A stretch of DNA of 64,000 nt from Xenorhabdus poinarii G6 (GCF_000968175.1 NZ_FO704551.1:1612001-1676000), one strand, 5' to 3'. Counted from the stretch's first letter, positions 1 to 10,194 are shown. Notes: generated from the sequence alone by a model not told the origin. A program made the numbers and translations.

Positions 1-478
1 GATCAATCTGAGTCATCAAGGCTTCATCATGTTGCTCGCGAGTTAACCCCTCATGACTGATGTAATGGAATGGGATACCAAACTGTTCAACTAACTGTTG
101 CAGAATAGTATGGTTGCCGATGACAGCCGCAATTTCAACATCCAGCCCGCCGTAGGCACTTTTTACTAAAATATCACCAATACAATGCGCTTCTTTTGTC
201 ACCATAACAACGATACGACGTCGACCTGCTGTATTTAATTCACGATTTGAACCCGCCGGTAAAGCATCGTCCAGATCCGCCAGAAGGGTTTCATCATTAA
301 AAATACCTTCCAGTTCGGTACGCATAAAAAATCGTCCGGTAAGATGATCAACGAACTCATTATTTTGCACGATATTTAATTGATGCTTGTAACAAATATT
401 GGTGATTTTTGCGATTAACCCTTTTGAATCAGGACAGATTGTACGCAAGATTTTTTTTTGTATGTTTGCGTTTTGCAT
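1..478 (-). CDS. purU: Formyltetrahydrofolate deformylase, 3' part beyond the window
   Basis: PurU hydrolyses 10-formyltetrahydrofolate to formate and tetrahydrofolate, supplying formate for purine synthesis and balancing one-carbon units. The visible N-terminal 159 residues begin MQNANIQKKILRTICPDSKG, then an ACT-type regulatory segment (about residues 8-85, with ITNICYKHQLNIVQNNEFVD), then the start of the formyltransferase-like domain (DVEIAAVIGN, FGIPFHYISHEG). The start is the ATG at 476-478. The C-terminal catalytic residues lie outside the window. It lies downstream of ychJ on the same strand, as in E. coli. The identification rests on strong family resemblance. Confidence 0.93.
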   Translation of the reverse strand, partial: MQNANIQKKILRTICPDSKGLIAKITNICYKHQLNIVQNNEFVDHLTGRFFMRTELEGIFNDETLLADLDDALPAGSNRELNTAGRRRIVVMVTKEAHCIGDILVKSAYGGLDVEIAAVIGNHTILQQLVEQFGIPFHYISHEGLTREQHDEALMTQID

Positions 479-544
479 GGACAACGAAATCCTCAACTAT
501 TTTTCATTGTGTGTGAGTTGTGATGTTTGAAATCAGACAGTCAT

Positions 545-1006
545 TCAATCGCAGCACTTCTTGTATTTTTTGCCTGAACCACATGGGCAAGGGCTATTTC
601 GGCCGACCTGGGGACGAGTGCCATCAATATAAAACCAGCGTTGGTTGATGTGCAAAAAACGTGAGCGCTCATGAATTAATTGCTTATCTTGCTTTCCTGG
701 TTCAATAAAGCAAGCGGAAAATTCAACATAGGCTTCGTGATGATGTTTCTCTTGATCCGTTTCCAGCACGTTTAATCCTAGCCATTGTACGCCAGCAAAA
801 CTTTGTTCTATTTCCGCCCGCCAGTTTTCAGCCTGACAATCTGGGTGCCAGGTAGCGATAAGGTAATCTGTATTTTGTGTAACATAAGCACTATATCTGG
901 AACGCATCAAGGATTCAGCATCTGGGGCAGGACGATGGTTTTCGAGATAGGGGCGACAGCAAAGAGCGAAAGATGAGCCACTGCCGCAGGGACACATTAT
1001 TGTCAA
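545..1006 (-). CDS. ychJ: YchJ family protein with two SEC-C zinc motifs
   Basis: The protein is 153 residues with a Cys-rich SEC-C-type motif at each end: [13 protein letters not shown] at residues 5-17 and [13 protein letters not shown] near the C-terminus. Both are predicted zinc-binding knuckles like those of the SecA tail. The middle ([39 protein letters not shown]) matches the UPF0225/YchJ fold, whose function is unknown. I take the TTG at 1004-1006 as start because a GGAG lies 5 bases upstream and it gives the same N-terminal length as E. coli YchJ; the alternative is the ATG at 995-997, three codons in. It faces away from galU. Confidence 0.88.
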   Translation of the reverse strand: MTIMCPCGSGSSFALCCRPYLENHRPAPDAESLMRSRYSAYVTQNTDYLIATWHPDCQAENWRAEIEQSFAGVQWLGLNVLETDQEKHHHEAYVEFSACFIEPGKQDKQLIHERSRFLHINQRWFYIDGTRPQVGRNSPCPCGSGKKYKKCCD

Positions 1007-1347
1007 AATAACTCCAATTTTTTAAAGTGATTGCTGCTAATCTCAGCAATATAGCAACGAGATATGGGAATATAATAAGAGTATAAGTAGTCCAGATCTA
1101 TTCGGCTATCACTGATTAATAATACGTAAACGAAGCTTCATTTTATGGCAATTCCGGATAGCGAATCATTGAAGTGTGATTCAATACCAGTGCACTGTAT
1201 ATCTGGTTGAATTAACTGGTATACTCGGGCGCGTTATTTTTACAAGTGCGATTTTCTTCATATAGACGATTTTTTCTGAAAGTTAATGCGATTGTTTAAG
1301 CTGTAAAGGAATTTTTTCAGTGAAAACAATCGGTAGGAGACGATGTA
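1007..1347. other. Gene-free region between ychJ and galU
   Basis: This 341-base divergent intergenic region must hold the promoters of ychJ (minus) and galU (plus). A TATACT-like -10 is visible near 1220, but no -35 hexamer at good spacing. In E. coli, rssA and rssB sit between ychJ and galU; there is no room or coding trace for them here. Confidence 0.6.
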
Positions 1348-2265
1348 ATGTCAGTAATCAATAAAAAGGTAAAAAAAGCGGTTATACCGGTTGCCGGTTT
1401 AGGAACCCGGATGTTGCCTGCAACTAAAGCCATTCCGAAAGAAATGCTACCTCTGGTGGATAAGCCGTTGATTCAATATGTCGTCAACGAATGTATTAAG
1501 GCTGGTATTAATGAAATTATTCTGGTTACACATTCATCTAAAAACTCAATAGAAAACCATTTTGATACCAGCTTTGAGTTGGAAGCGATCCTTGAGCAAA
1601 GGGTTAAGCGCCAGTTATTGGAGGAAGTACAGTCTATCTGTCCAAATCATGTGACCATCATGCAAACCCGTCAAGGTATTGCAAAAGGATTGGGACATGC
1701 GGTGTTATGCGCTAAACCACTTATTGGCGATGAGCCATTTGCTGTGATTCTGCCTGATGTCATTTTGGATGAGTACAGCGCTGATTTATCAACATATAAT
1801 TTGAGTGAAATGTTGTCACGGTTTAACCGCAATGGGACAAGCCAGCTCCTGGTTGAACCCGTTCCCGTGGAACAGGTTTCGGATTATGGCATTGTTGATT
1901 GCCTGGGTGAACATTTACAGCCCGGTGATAGTAAGCCGATTGTCCGTGTTGTTGAAAAACCAAAACCAGAAGAAGCACCATCGAACCTTTCTATTGTTGG
2001 CCGTTACGTATTATCTGAAAAGATCTGGCCATTACTGGCGAAAACCCCTCCTGGTGCGGGCGGAGAAATACAACTCACAGATGCTATTGCCATGCTGATG
2101 GAAAAAGAGCCTGTTGAGGCTTATCATTTGCAGGGCCGTAGCCATGATTGTGGCAACAAACTGGGTTATATGCAGGCATTTGTTGAATATGGCATGAAGC
2201 ATAAGGATTTAGGTAAATCGTTCACGGATTGGATAATGACCTTGCAGAATCAGGTTAAAGAATAA
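1348..2265 (+). CDS. galU: UTP-glucose-1-phosphate uridylyltransferase
   Basis: GalU makes UDP-glucose from UTP and glucose-1-phosphate, the entry point for LPS core, trehalose, osmoregulated glucans and UDP-glucuronate. The 305 residues match the family length. The nucleotide-binding signature [19 protein letters not shown] is at residues 17-35 and VDKPLIQY follows at 37-44. A GGAG (1336-1339) precedes the ATG. The gene is followed after 24 bases by ugd, so its product is passed directly to the next enzyme of the cluster. No anomalies are visible. Confidence 0.97.
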   Translation: MSVINKKVKKAVIPVAGLGTRMLPATKAIPKEMLPLVDKPLIQYVVNECIKAGINEIILVTHSSKNSIENHFDTSFELEAILEQRVKRQLLEEVQSICPNHVTIMQTRQGIAKGLGHAVLCAKPLIGDEPFAVILPDVILDEYSADLSTYNLSEMLSRFNRNGTSQLLVEPVPVEQVSDYGIVDCLGEHLQPGDSKPIVRVVEKPKPEEAPSNLSIVGRYVLSEKIWPLLAKTPPGAGGEIQLTDAIAMLMEKEPVEAYHLQGRSHDCGNKLGYMQAFVEYGMKHKDLGKSFTDWIMTLQNQVKE

Positions 2266-2289
2266 TCTACTGGTAATTTAAGGTGTGAT

Positions 2290-3633
2290 ATGAAAGTTAC
2301 TGTATTTGGTATTGGCTATGTAGGCTTAGTGCAAGCAACCGTCTTTGCTGAAGTCGGACATGACGTACTTTGCGTTGATGTTGATGCAACAAAAGTTGAA
2401 AACTTGAAAAATGGCCAAATTCCTATTTTTGAGCCGGGATTAACCCCTTTGGTAAAGAAAAATCATGCTGAAGGGCGGTTAAATTTTACAACGGATGCTA
2501 AAGCCGGTATTGCTCATGGCAAATTACAGTTTATCGCAGTAGGAACACCGCCTGATGAAGATGGTTCTGCTGATCTGAAGTATGTTATTGCTGTCGCCAA
2601 AACGATTGCGGAAAACATGGATGATGACAAAGTCATTGTTGATAAATCAACTGTCCCGGTCGGTACGGCTGATAAAGTCAGAGCCGCGATGCAAGCAACA
2701 TTGGCGGCGCGCAATGTAGCGCTTTCATTTGATGTTGTTTCCAACCCTGAATTTTTGAAGGAAGGCGCCGCTGTTGCTGATTGTATGCGCCCTGAGCGTA
2801 TTATCATTGGCTGTGATAATGACGCTGTGGTTGATATCATGCGTGAACTGTATGAGCCATTCAATCGTAATCATGATCGCATGATAGTGATGGATATCCG
2901 CAGTGCAGAACTGACTAAATATGCCGCTAACTGCATGTTGGCGACAAAAATCAGTTTTATGAATGAAATGGCGAACCTGGCAGAAATGTTGGGCGCTGAT
3001 ATTGAAAATGTCCGCCAGGGGATCGGTTCTGACTCTCGTATTGGTTACCATTTTATTTATCCGGGATGTGGATATGGCGGTTCATGTTTCCCTAAAGATG
3101 TTCAGGCATTGATCCGAACGTCTGAACAAATTGGATATACACCAAAAATTCTTCAGGCAGTGGAGCAGGTCAATCAGAAACAGAAGGGTAAATTGCCTGA
3201 TTTTGTCAAACACCATTTCGGTCATGACTTATCAGGTAGAACATTTGCTATTTGGGGATTGTCATTTAAACCTAATACAGATGATATGCGTGAGGCATCA
3301 AGCCTTGTGTTGATGAAAACCTTATGGGAATGTGGTGCTAAAGTTCAGGCATATGATCCTGAAGCGATGCAGGAAGCTCAGCGTATTTATGGGCAGCGTG
3401 ATGACTTAGCGTTAATGGGAACAAAAGAAGCTGCATTAAAAGGCGCTGATGCTTTGATTATCTGTACAGAGTGGCAAAACTTCAGAGCACCAGATTTTGA
3501 TGTGATTAAAGATGCATTAAAAACACCAGTGATTTTTGATGGGCGCAATCTTTATGATCCTGAACGCCTGCAATCACGTGGTTTTATATACTATGGCATT
3601 GGTCGCGGCTCCTCAATCAAACCAGTCATTTGA
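2290..3633 (+). CDS. ugd: UDP-glucose 6-dehydrogenase
   Basis: Ugd oxidises UDP-glucose to UDP-glucuronate with two NAD+. The 447 residues show the N-terminal Rossmann motif GIGYVG (7-12), the conserved [11 protein letters not shown] (151-161), Lys220 in CMLATK, and the active-site Cys266 in [12 protein letters not shown], which forms the thiohemiacetal in this family. The C-terminal UDP-binding domain contains [17 protein letters not shown]. It lies between galU and an epimerase in a plus-strand cluster with 24- and 8-base gaps, so the three are probably cotranscribed. UDP-glucuronate feeds surface polysaccharide, and in many enterics also L-Ara4N modification of lipid A. Confidence 0.97.
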   Translation: MKVTVFGIGYVGLVQATVFAEVGHDVLCVDVDATKVENLKNGQIPIFEPGLTPLVKKNHAEGRLNFTTDAKAGIAHGKLQFIAVGTPPDEDGSADLKYVIAVAKTIAENMDDDKVIVDKSTVPVGTADKVRAAMQATLAARNVALSFDVVSNPEFLKEGAAVADCMRPERIIIGCDNDAVVDIMRELYEPFNRNHDRMIVMDIRSAELTKYAANCMLATKISFMNEMANLAEMLGADIENVRQGIGSDSRIGYHFIYPGCGYGGSCFPKDVQALIRTSEQIGYTPKILQAVEQVNQKQKGKLPDFVKHHFGHDLSGRTFAIWGLSFKPNTDDMREASSLVLMKTLWECGAKVQAYDPEAMQEAQRIYGQRDDLALMGTKEAALKGADALIICTEWQNFRAPDFDVIKDALKTPVIFDGRNLYDPERLQSRGFIYYGIGRGSSIKPVI

Positions 3634-3641
3634 GTTAATAT

Positions 3642-4658
3642 ATGAAATTTTTAGTTACAGGTTCTGCTGGTTTTATTGGTTTTCATGTTAGTCAGCGGTT
3701 ATTAAATATGGGGTATGAGGTTATCGGTATTGATAACCTCAATGATTATTATGATGTTAATCTGAAGACGGCGAGATTAAATTTATTACTCCCTTATTCA
3801 AATTTTAAATTTGAAAAATTAGATCTGGCTGACAGAATTGCGATACCGGAATTGTTTGCCAGGCATCAATTTCAGCGCGTGATCCATTTAGGCGCGCAAC
3901 CCGGTGTACGTTATTCAATAAAAAATCCAATGGCCTATATCGATGCTAATATCATCGGTCATATCAATATACTTGAAGGTTGTCGCCATCATAAGGTAGA
4001 ACATCTATTATATGCTTCCTCCAGTTCAGTATACGGCTTAAATAAAAAACAACCTTTTTCTACCGATGACTCGGTTGATCATCCGGTTTCGTTATATGCA
4101 GCAACGAAAAAAGCCGATGAGTTAATGTCTCATAGCTATTCACACCTGTATCAACTTCCCACGACTGGATTAAGATTTTTTACCGTATATGGGCCGTGGG
4201 GTCGGCCTGATATGGCTTTATTTAAATTTACTAAAGCGATGTTAGAAGGTCAGTCGATTGATGTTTATAACCATGGCAATATGGTGAGAGATTTCACCTA
4301 TATTGATGACATTGTTGAATCTATAATCAGATTGCAGGCTATCATACCGACTTCTAATAAAGATTGGTTGGTTGAAGATGGACAGATATCTGCCAGCGCA
4401 GCCCCCTATCGGGTTTACAATATCGGGAATGGGCAGCCAACAAAGCTAGGGGATTTTATTGCTGCCATTGAAACTTCATTAGGGATTGAAGCACAGAAAA
4501 ACTTTATGGAAATTCAGGATGGCGATGTATTGTCAACGTGTGCAGATTCAAGCGCACTTTACAGTAAGATTGGCTTTTCGCCGGATACTCCGATAAAAGA
4601 AGGCGTGAAACAGTTTGTCGATTGGTATTTGAGCTTTTATCAGAAGCCGACTCAGTAA
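3642..4658 (+). CDS. NAD-dependent epimerase, probable UDP-glucuronate 4-epimerase
   Basis: This is a 338-residue extended short-chain dehydrogenase. The NAD-binding motif TGSAGFIG is at 6-13, the SSSSVYG segment at 126-132, and the catalytic Tyr152/Lys156 in LYAATKKADE. The pattern is typical of UDP-glucuronate 4-epimerases (CapI/Gla type), which convert UDP-glucuronate to UDP-galacturonate. Starting 8 bases after ugd, it would use the product of that enzyme. Substrate choice is inferred from similarity and context; a UDP-glucose/GalE-like activity is less likely. It ends just before a strong terminator. Confidence 0.85.
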   Translation: MKFLVTGSAGFIGFHVSQRLLNMGYEVIGIDNLNDYYDVNLKTARLNLLLPYSNFKFEKLDLADRIAIPELFARHQFQRVIHLGAQPGVRYSIKNPMAYIDANIIGHINILEGCRHHKVEHLLYASSSSVYGLNKKQPFSTDDSVDHPVSLYAATKKADELMSHSYSHLYQLPTTGLRFFTVYGPWGRPDMALFKFTKAMLEGQSIDVYNHGNMVRDFTYIDDIVESIIRLQAIIPTSNKDWLVEDGQISASAAPYRVYNIGNGQPTKLGDFIAAIETSLGIEAQKNFMEIQDGDVLSTCADSSALYSKIGFSPDTPIKEGVKQFVDWYLSFYQKPTQ

Positions 4659-4662
4659 AACT

Positions 4663-4691
4663 AAAAAAAGGAGCTCAATGCTCCTTTTTTT
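4663..4691 (+). terminator. Rho-independent terminator after the galU-ugd-epimerase cluster
   Basis: A run of seven A, GGAGC, a 5-base loop, GCTCC and seven T lies 4 bases beyond the epimerase stop. The stem extends through A/T pairs. This ends the three-gene transcript. Confidence 0.88.
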
Positions 4692-4833
4692 ATAAGATTA
4701 TGTTAATAAAAAACTAAGTCAGTGTTAAGTTATTTTTTATCACATTGAGAATATGAAAGCGATTTAGCTGTTAATATAACTCGTTGTGTTTTTACACCAG
4801 CCCGTAATTAACCTAGTTAGTTATTTTAATCAT

Positions 4834-4862
4834 AAAACAAAAATACCCTCAATAGGGTATTT
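4834..4862 (-). terminator. Terminator of hns
   Basis: On the minus strand, AAATACCCT, loop ATTG, AGGGTATTT is followed by a T-rich tract (A-rich 4834-4843 on the plus strand). It lies about 27 bases beyond the hns stop codon. Confidence 0.75.
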
Positions 4863-4889
4863 CTGTTATTTAGTTTACAAAACAAAGGA

Positions 4890-5288
4890 TTAGATCAGGA
4901 AATCTTCCAGTTTTTTGCCTTCATCAAGTGCTTTTTTGATCACAGCGGGTGTACGACCTTGGCCTGTCCAGGTTTTGGTTTCGCCGTTATCAATGTATGA
5001 ATATTTAGCCGGACGAGCAGCACGTTTAGATTTACCCGTAGATTTACCACCTAAAGCATCCAATAAATCGCTTAATTCAATACCGTCTTTCTCCAGCATT
5101 TCACGGTATTCTTCAAGCTTACGAGTACGCTCTTCTATTTGTGCGCGAGCCTGACTTTCTTCATCACGACGTTCTTCAACAACAGTCGTCAGTTTTTCCA
5201 ACATTTCTTCTAGAGTGCTAAGTTCACATTCTCTTGCTTGTGCGCGCAAGGTACGGATGTTATTTAAGGATTTTAAATTTTCGCTCAT
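4890..5288 (-). CDS. hns: DNA-binding protein H-NS
   Basis: H-NS is the nucleoid-associated silencer of A+T-rich and horizontally acquired DNA. The 132 residues comprise an N-terminal oligomerisation region (1-65, largely coiled coil, [20 protein letters not shown]), a linker with basic [15 protein letters not shown] (81-95), and the C-terminal DNA-binding domain with [16 protein letters not shown] (106-121), whose Q-G-R loop inserts in the minor groove. It is five residues shorter than E. coli H-NS. Its place between galU and tdk matches E. coli hns rather than stpA. Autoregulation is likely given the A+T-rich upstream DNA. Confidence 0.96.
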   Translation of the reverse strand: MSENLKSLNNIRTLRAQARECELSTLEEMLEKLTTVVEERRDEESQARAQIEERTRKLEEYREMLEKDGIELSDLLDALGGKSTGKSKRAARPAKYSYIDNGETKTWTGQGRTPAVIKKALDEGKKLEDFLI

Positions 5289-5932
5289 TGTCCTGGTCTC
5301 AAATATAATTAATGATGGCTGATGTAGGGATAATAATAGAATGCTATTTTATTTTCTGCAATAGTGAATTTACTTTATCAGGCTAAAACATGTCATTTTA
5401 AAATGCAATTTTTTTGAGAATCGATATATTGTGTTTTAATTCTGCTCTTGAGACTACCTTTTTTCAATAAACGTGAAGAAGGATTACTGTAAAGTTGAGT
5501 AAGGGATAGACCCGAGGGGATAAAACTAATTTATAACCAATTCGTAAGTAATGTTAACTGTTTAGTTTGAAATAAGTAGGCGAGTCAGGATGAGATAACC
5601 GTTTTTTTATGGGGAATCCATAAGTTATGATTAGGATGTATGAATTGAACAAAAGTAAACCACTATGATTATTCATGTTCAAAGGATGGAGGTAAAAATA
5701 ACGATATCCTTGTGACGTTAATTTTGTTCATTTGGCATGCAATAAATACTTATGGTGCTGATTTTATATGCGCAAATGTGATGACTATCATGAAAATAGT
5801 TTTTCTTATTCATTCTAATTTTTTTCTGTTCCGCCACATTTGACGATAACTAGGATAATCTCAGCCAGAGTTTGTGGTAAACTAACATTGTTATATCGCC
5901 TGATTAAATTTGACAAGAGGATGGACGGGCCA
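5289..5932. other. Gene-free A+T-rich region between hns and tdk
   Basis: This divergent intergenic region of about 640 bases contains the promoters of hns (minus) and tdk (plus). It has no supported open frame. TGTGATGACTATCATG at 5777-5792 resembles a CRP site with a perfect left half. The unusual length and A/T tracts fit hns autoregulation, which is inference. Confidence 0.55.
5777..5792. promoter_or_regulatory. Possible CRP site upstream of tdk
   Basis: TGTGA-6-TCATG: the left half-site is perfect and the right matches 3-4 of 5 positions of the CRP consensus. It lies 140 bases before the tdk start. It is a weak call from sequence only. Confidence 0.3.
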
Positions 5933-6529
5933 ATGGCTCAGCTTTATTTTTATTATTCTGCCATGAACGCAGGGAAATCAACTTCTTTATTGCAATCTTC
6001 CTATAACTATAACGAAAGAGGAATGAGAACGCTGATCTTTACTGCAGAAATTGATACACGATTCGGTAAAGGAAAGGTCAGCTCCCGTATTGGCTTATCC
6101 GCAGAAGCGTTGTTGTTCTCACCCAAAACAAATATTGCTGAGCTGATCAGACGTGAGAATGAGGCAAAAAAAGTTCATTGTGTTTTGATTGATGAATGCC
6201 ATTTCTTGACGAAAGAACATGTCGAACAGCTTTGTGCGATTGTCGATTATGACGATATTCCCGTTCTTTGTTATGGTCTGAGAACCGATTTTCAAGGTGA
6301 GTTATTTAGCGGAAGTGAATGTCTTCTCGCCTGGGCCGATAAATTAGTGGAACTGAAAACCATCTGTCATTGTGGTAGAAAAGCCAGCCGTACGCTTCGT
6401 TTTGACGGTGATGGTAACGTTGTTTACGATGGGGCTCAGGTGGATATTGGTGGTAATAAAAAATACGTCTCTGTATGTCGTAGGCACTATACTGACATTA
6501 TTCGTGAGGCTAAGGCAAAAAAAGCTTAA
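5933..6529 (+). CDS. tdk: Thymidine kinase
   Basis: Tdk phosphorylates thymidine in pyrimidine salvage. I start at the ATG at 5933, giving a 198-residue protein beginning [16 protein letters not shown], as in E. coli; the frame stays open upstream to 5840 but those residues are not family-like. The P-loop SAMNAGKS is at 9-16 and the DECHFLT segment follows in the middle. The C-terminal zinc ribbon [13 protein letters not shown] and the late CRRH supply metal ligands. A purine-rich GAGGA lies about 15 bases upstream, a rather long spacing. The gene is monocistronic and convergent with adhE. Confidence 0.95.
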   Translation: MAQLYFYYSAMNAGKSTSLLQSSYNYNERGMRTLIFTAEIDTRFGKGKVSSRIGLSAEALLFSPKTNIAELIRRENEAKKVHCVLIDECHFLTKEHVEQLCAIVDYDDIPVLCYGLRTDFQGELFSGSECLLAWADKLVELKTICHCGRKASRTLRFDGDGNVVYDGAQVDIGGNKKYVSVCRRHYTDIIREAKAKKA

Positions 6530-6603
6530 TACTCCCCTCGTTGCTTATCGAAAAGTTGTTATCGAAAAGTATAAAACTGACAGATGAAAAAAAGAGACAA
6601 TAT

Positions 6604-6632
6604 AAAGGCGTTGGGTTATCCCAACGCCTTTT
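6604..6632. terminator. Bidirectional terminator between tdk and adhE
   Basis: AAAGGCGTTGGG, loop TTAT, CCCAACGCCTTTT: a 12-bp perfect stem with short A and T tracts on both sides. It can serve both convergent genes. Confidence 0.8.
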
Positions 6633-6662
6633 GAATTTCATCGTTCAGCTTATTATTTATTA

Positions 6663-9323
6663 TTATTTCTTATTGTTTTTCCTATTTGCTTTTATGGACT
6701 CTTGAGATCGGTCTTGTTCTGTGAATTCACGGCCATAAAAAGAATCTAATAATAGTTGCTTCAATTCAGAAATTAATGGATAGCGTGGGTTAGCCCCAGT
6801 ACATTGATCATCAAAGGCATCTTCTGCAAGTTTGTCTATTTTGGACAGAAAATCAGCCTCTTGCACACCGGTTTCGCGAATTGAGGCCGGGATGTCCAGT
6901 TGAGACTTCATTTCTTCTAGCCAGGCCAATAGTTTTTCAATTTTAGCAGTAGTGCGATCACCGGGGGCCGTTAACCCTAAATGGTCTGCAATTTCTGCAT
7001 AACGACGCCGTGCTTGTGGACGGTCATATTGGCTGAATGCAGTCTGTTTTGTTGGATTATCGTTAGCGTTATAGCGGATCACATTACAGATTAACAGCGC
7101 ATTAGCTAAACCATGCGGGATATGAAACTCAGAACCCAGTTTGTGCGCCATAGAGTGGCATACACCCAGAAATGCATTCGCAAAGGCAATACCGGCTATG
7201 GTTGCTGCGTTATGCACTCGTTCGCGGGCAACCGGGTTTTTTGCCCCGTCATGATAACTGGCGGGAAGAAAATCTTTCAGTAGCTTTAATGCTTGTAATG
7301 CTTGCCCATCAGAGTACTCATTCGCTAAAACAGAAACATAAGCTTCCAATGCGTGGGTGACAGCATCCAGTCCGCCAAAAGCACATAGCGATTTTGGCAT
7401 ATCCATGACCAGATTGGCGTCGACAATCGCCATATCAGGAGTCAATGCGTAGTCTGCTAAAGGGTATTTTTGCCCGGTGACATCATCGGTGACGACGGCA
7501 AAAGGCGTGACTTCTGAACCTGTCCCTGATGTGGTGGTAATGGCAACCATTTTCGCTTTCACTCCCATTTTCGGAAATTTATAGATACGTTTGCGGATAT
7601 CCATAAAGCGCAGCGCCAGTTCTTCAAAATGGGTTTCGGGATGCTCATACATGACCCACATAATTTTGGCTGCATCCATAGGGGAACCACCGCCAAGAGC
7701 AATGATGACATCAGGTTTAAACAGATGCATTTGCTCCGCCCCTTTACGGACGATACTCAATGTTGGATCTGCTTCGACTTCAAAGAAGACTTCGGTTTCA
7801 ATATCATGGTATTTCAAGACATTGATAACCTGATCGGCATAACCGCTATTAAATAAGAAGCGATCCGTGACGATAAAAGCCCGTTTCGTTCCTTCAGTCG
7901 CCACTTCTTCCAATGCGATAGGTAAAGAACCGCGTCGGAAATAGATTGATTTTGGAAGTTTATGCCACAACATATTTTCGGCTCTTTTGGCAACGGTTTT
8001 CGTATTGATCAGGTGTTTTGGCCCAACATTTTCAGAGATAGAATTGCCACCCCAAGAGCCACAACCCAGTGTCAGGGAAGGGGCCAGCTTAAAGTTATAC
8101 AAGTCACCGATGCCGCCCTGCGATGCCGGGGTGTTGATCAATATACGTGCGGTTTTCATTTTGTCGCCGAAATATTTTATCCGTTCAGCCTGATTATCTT
8201 GTTCGGTATAAAGGCAAGAAGTATGTCCGATACCACCCATTTCAACCAGTTTTTCAGCTTTTTCGACCGCATCTTCAAAGTTTTTTCCGCGGTACATGGC
8301 AAGCAGTGGGGATAATTTTTCATGGGCAAAAGGTTCGGTTTCACTCACCAGCGTCACTTCACCGATAAGGATCTTCGTATTTTCCGGGACATGGATACCG
8401 GCTATTTCAGCAATTTTTGTTGCAGGCTGACCCACAATTGCTGCATTTAAGCTGCCATTTTTTAAAATAATCTCTTGCACTGCAGTTAATTCTTTGCCCT
8501 GGAGAAGATATCCACCGTGAGTTGCAAACCGTTCCCGCACCTGTTCATACACAGAATCAACGACGATGACGGATTGTTCTGAGGCACAAATGACACCGTT
8601 ATCAAACGTTTTAGACATCAGAATGGATGCGACAGCACGTTTAATATCGGCCAATTCATCAATGACGACCGGTGTGTTACCTGCTCCGACACCAATGGCG
8701 GGTTTGCCTGAACTGTAGGCGGCTTTTACCATGCCTGGGCCACCTGTTGCGAGAATCAAATTAATATCAGGGTGGTGCATTAAGGCGTTTGAAAGTTCAA
8801 CGGACGGTTCATCTATCCAACCGATAATATCCGCTGGTGCGCCTGCTTCAATGGCCGCGTTCAGAACAATGGCTGCCGCTTTGTTCGTTGCTTGTTTGGC
8901 GCGTGGGTGAGGGGAGAAAATAATCCCGTTACGGGTTTTCAGACTAATGAGTGCTTTAAAAATTGCGGTAGATGTTGGGTTGGTTGTTGGGACAATACCG
9001 CAAATCAGGCCAATAGGTTCAGCAATCGTCATCGTACCGAACGTATTATCTTCAGATAAAATACCGCACGTTTTATCATCTTTATAAGCGTTATAGATAT
9101 ATTCAGAAGCAAAGTGATTTTTGATCACTTTATCTTCTACAATGCCCATGCCAGATTCAGACACGGCTAATTTTGCCAATGGAATACGGGCGTCAGCGGC
9201 AGCAAGAGCGGCCGCTCGGAAAATGCGATCAACTTGCGCCTGAGAAAAACAAGCAAATGTCTGTTGGGCTTTTTTTACGCGAGCAACTAATTCATTGAGT
9301 TCCGTGACCTGAGTTACAGCCAT
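6663..9323 (-). CDS. adhE: Bifunctional acetaldehyde/alcohol dehydrogenase AdhE
   Basis: AdhE reduces acetyl-CoA to acetaldehyde and then ethanol, regenerating NAD+ in fermentation; it polymerises into spirosomes. In 886 residues, the N-terminal aldehyde dehydrogenase half (about 1-440) has catalytic Cys246 in DNGVICASEQS. The C-terminal iron-dependent alcohol dehydrogenase half (about 450-870) has IALGGGSPMDAAKIMW and the metal-binding His region FLGVCHSMAHKLGSEFHIPHGLAN. Length and order match E. coli (891). The last residues (ESIKANRKNNKK) are lysine- and asparagine-rich. It has an A+T-rich upstream region of about 870 bases. Confidence 0.97.
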   Translation of the reverse strand: MAVTQVTELNELVARVKKAQQTFACFSQAQVDRIFRAAALAAADARIPLAKLAVSESGMGIVEDKVIKNHFASEYIYNAYKDDKTCGILSEDNTFGTMTIAEPIGLICGIVPTTNPTSTAIFKALISLKTRNGIIFSPHPRAKQATNKAAAIVLNAAIEAGAPADIIGWIDEPSVELSNALMHHPDINLILATGGPGMVKAAYSSGKPAIGVGAGNTPVVIDELADIKRAVASILMSKTFDNGVICASEQSVIVVDSVYEQVRERFATHGGYLLQGKELTAVQEIILKNGSLNAAIVGQPATKIAEIAGIHVPENTKILIGEVTLVSETEPFAHEKLSPLLAMYRGKNFEDAVEKAEKLVEMGGIGHTSCLYTEQDNQAERIKYFGDKMKTARILINTPASQGGIGDLYNFKLAPSLTLGCGSWGGNSISENVGPKHLINTKTVAKRAENMLWHKLPKSIYFRRGSLPIALEEVATEGTKRAFIVTDRFLFNSGYADQVINVLKYHDIETEVFFEVEADPTLSIVRKGAEQMHLFKPDVIIALGGGSPMDAAKIMWVMYEHPETHFEELALRFMDIRKRIYKFPKMGVKAKMVAITTTSGTGSEVTPFAVVTDDVTGQKYPLADYALTPDMAIVDANLVMDMPKSLCAFGGLDAVTHALEAYVSVLANEYSDGQALQALKLLKDFLPASYHDGAKNPVARERVHNAATIAGIAFANAFLGVCHSMAHKLGSEFHIPHGLANALLICNVIRYNANDNPTKQTAFSQYDRPQARRRYAEIADHLGLTAPGDRTTAKIEKLLAWLEEMKSQLDIPASIRETGVQEADFLSKIDKLAEDAFDDQCTGANPRYPLISELKQLLLDSFYGREFTEQDRSQESIKANRKNNKK

Positions 9324-10194
9324 AAATATTACTCCTGATAAATTTCTTAATGAAATGATAAATATAGGAATAGTTATCTTGCCTAAAGTTTTAACTTTGA
9401 AACTAAATAGAGCTTACCATTTACAGCCGTTTATATTGTGATTTAGATCATGAAAACATGAGGCTGACTCAATTCAGCTATTTTTAGCTTTTATTTTTAG
9501 AATAGGAAATATTCGTTAATATTTGAATGGATTTTAGCGTTTATTTAACGTTGAACGCACAGATTATTAACTTTATTTTTATTCTATTTCTGATAAAGAA
9601 GTGATCATTCATTGGAAAGGATTGTCATATTAATTAATTTAAAGTAATAAAATCGTCTCGATTTATCGTGTTTTTTAAGTATTGTGATAAGTTTTTTTTA
9701 TTTTTCTGGGTACGGTGAGAAAGAAAAAATAAATTTTAAATCCATTGTTCATTATTGGTTCCTTTTAATTCGTATTCTCTGCAAAATACATACTGTAATT
9801 ATTCACACTATTTTGCTTTTCATACTCTTATCGGGTTGGTGACTGGCCTTGCTGTTTTGTGATGAAGATGCATTTTTACTCCGCTGTGATTGCATTTTGT
9901 TAAAATAATGTTTATTATCTATTTTGATGAAGTTTCATGGGAATAGCCTGGATGGAAAAAATAAAATTAATATTTATCAATTGATTATATTGATAGTTTA
10001 AATGAATTGTATGCAATAGGAATGAAAGGTTTTCATGTTTCAACAAATCATTGTAAATAATAAATAACAATTATCATGTGCATATCGTTTTTTATTGAGG
10101 AAATGACCATCTGTTAACGTAATAAGTAAATGATCAGAGTGAGTAGATTAAGAACGATTCATTGACTGCTTATGACCTGGAGCGAAAAAGAAAA
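9324..10194. other. Long gene-free A+T-rich region between adhE and oppA1
   Basis: This is 871 bases without a supported gene, one of the most A+T-rich parts of the window. It divides adhE (minus) from oppA1 (plus). In E. coli this interval contains ychE (a MarC-family membrane protein); no remnant of it is recognisable. A somewhat less A+T-rich island lies around 9830-9890. It probably carries the adhE and opp promoters and H-NS binding sites (inference). A small RNA cannot be excluded by eye. Confidence 0.55.
9437..9452. promoter_or_regulatory. Possible CRP/FNR-family site upstream of adhE
   Basis: TGTGATTTAGATCATG at 114-129 bases upstream of the adhE start matches the left CRP half-site exactly and also looks like a degenerate FNR palindrome (TGAT-TTAG-ATCA). 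Anaerobic control of adhE is known in enterics; assigning it to this site is inference. Confidence 0.35.
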
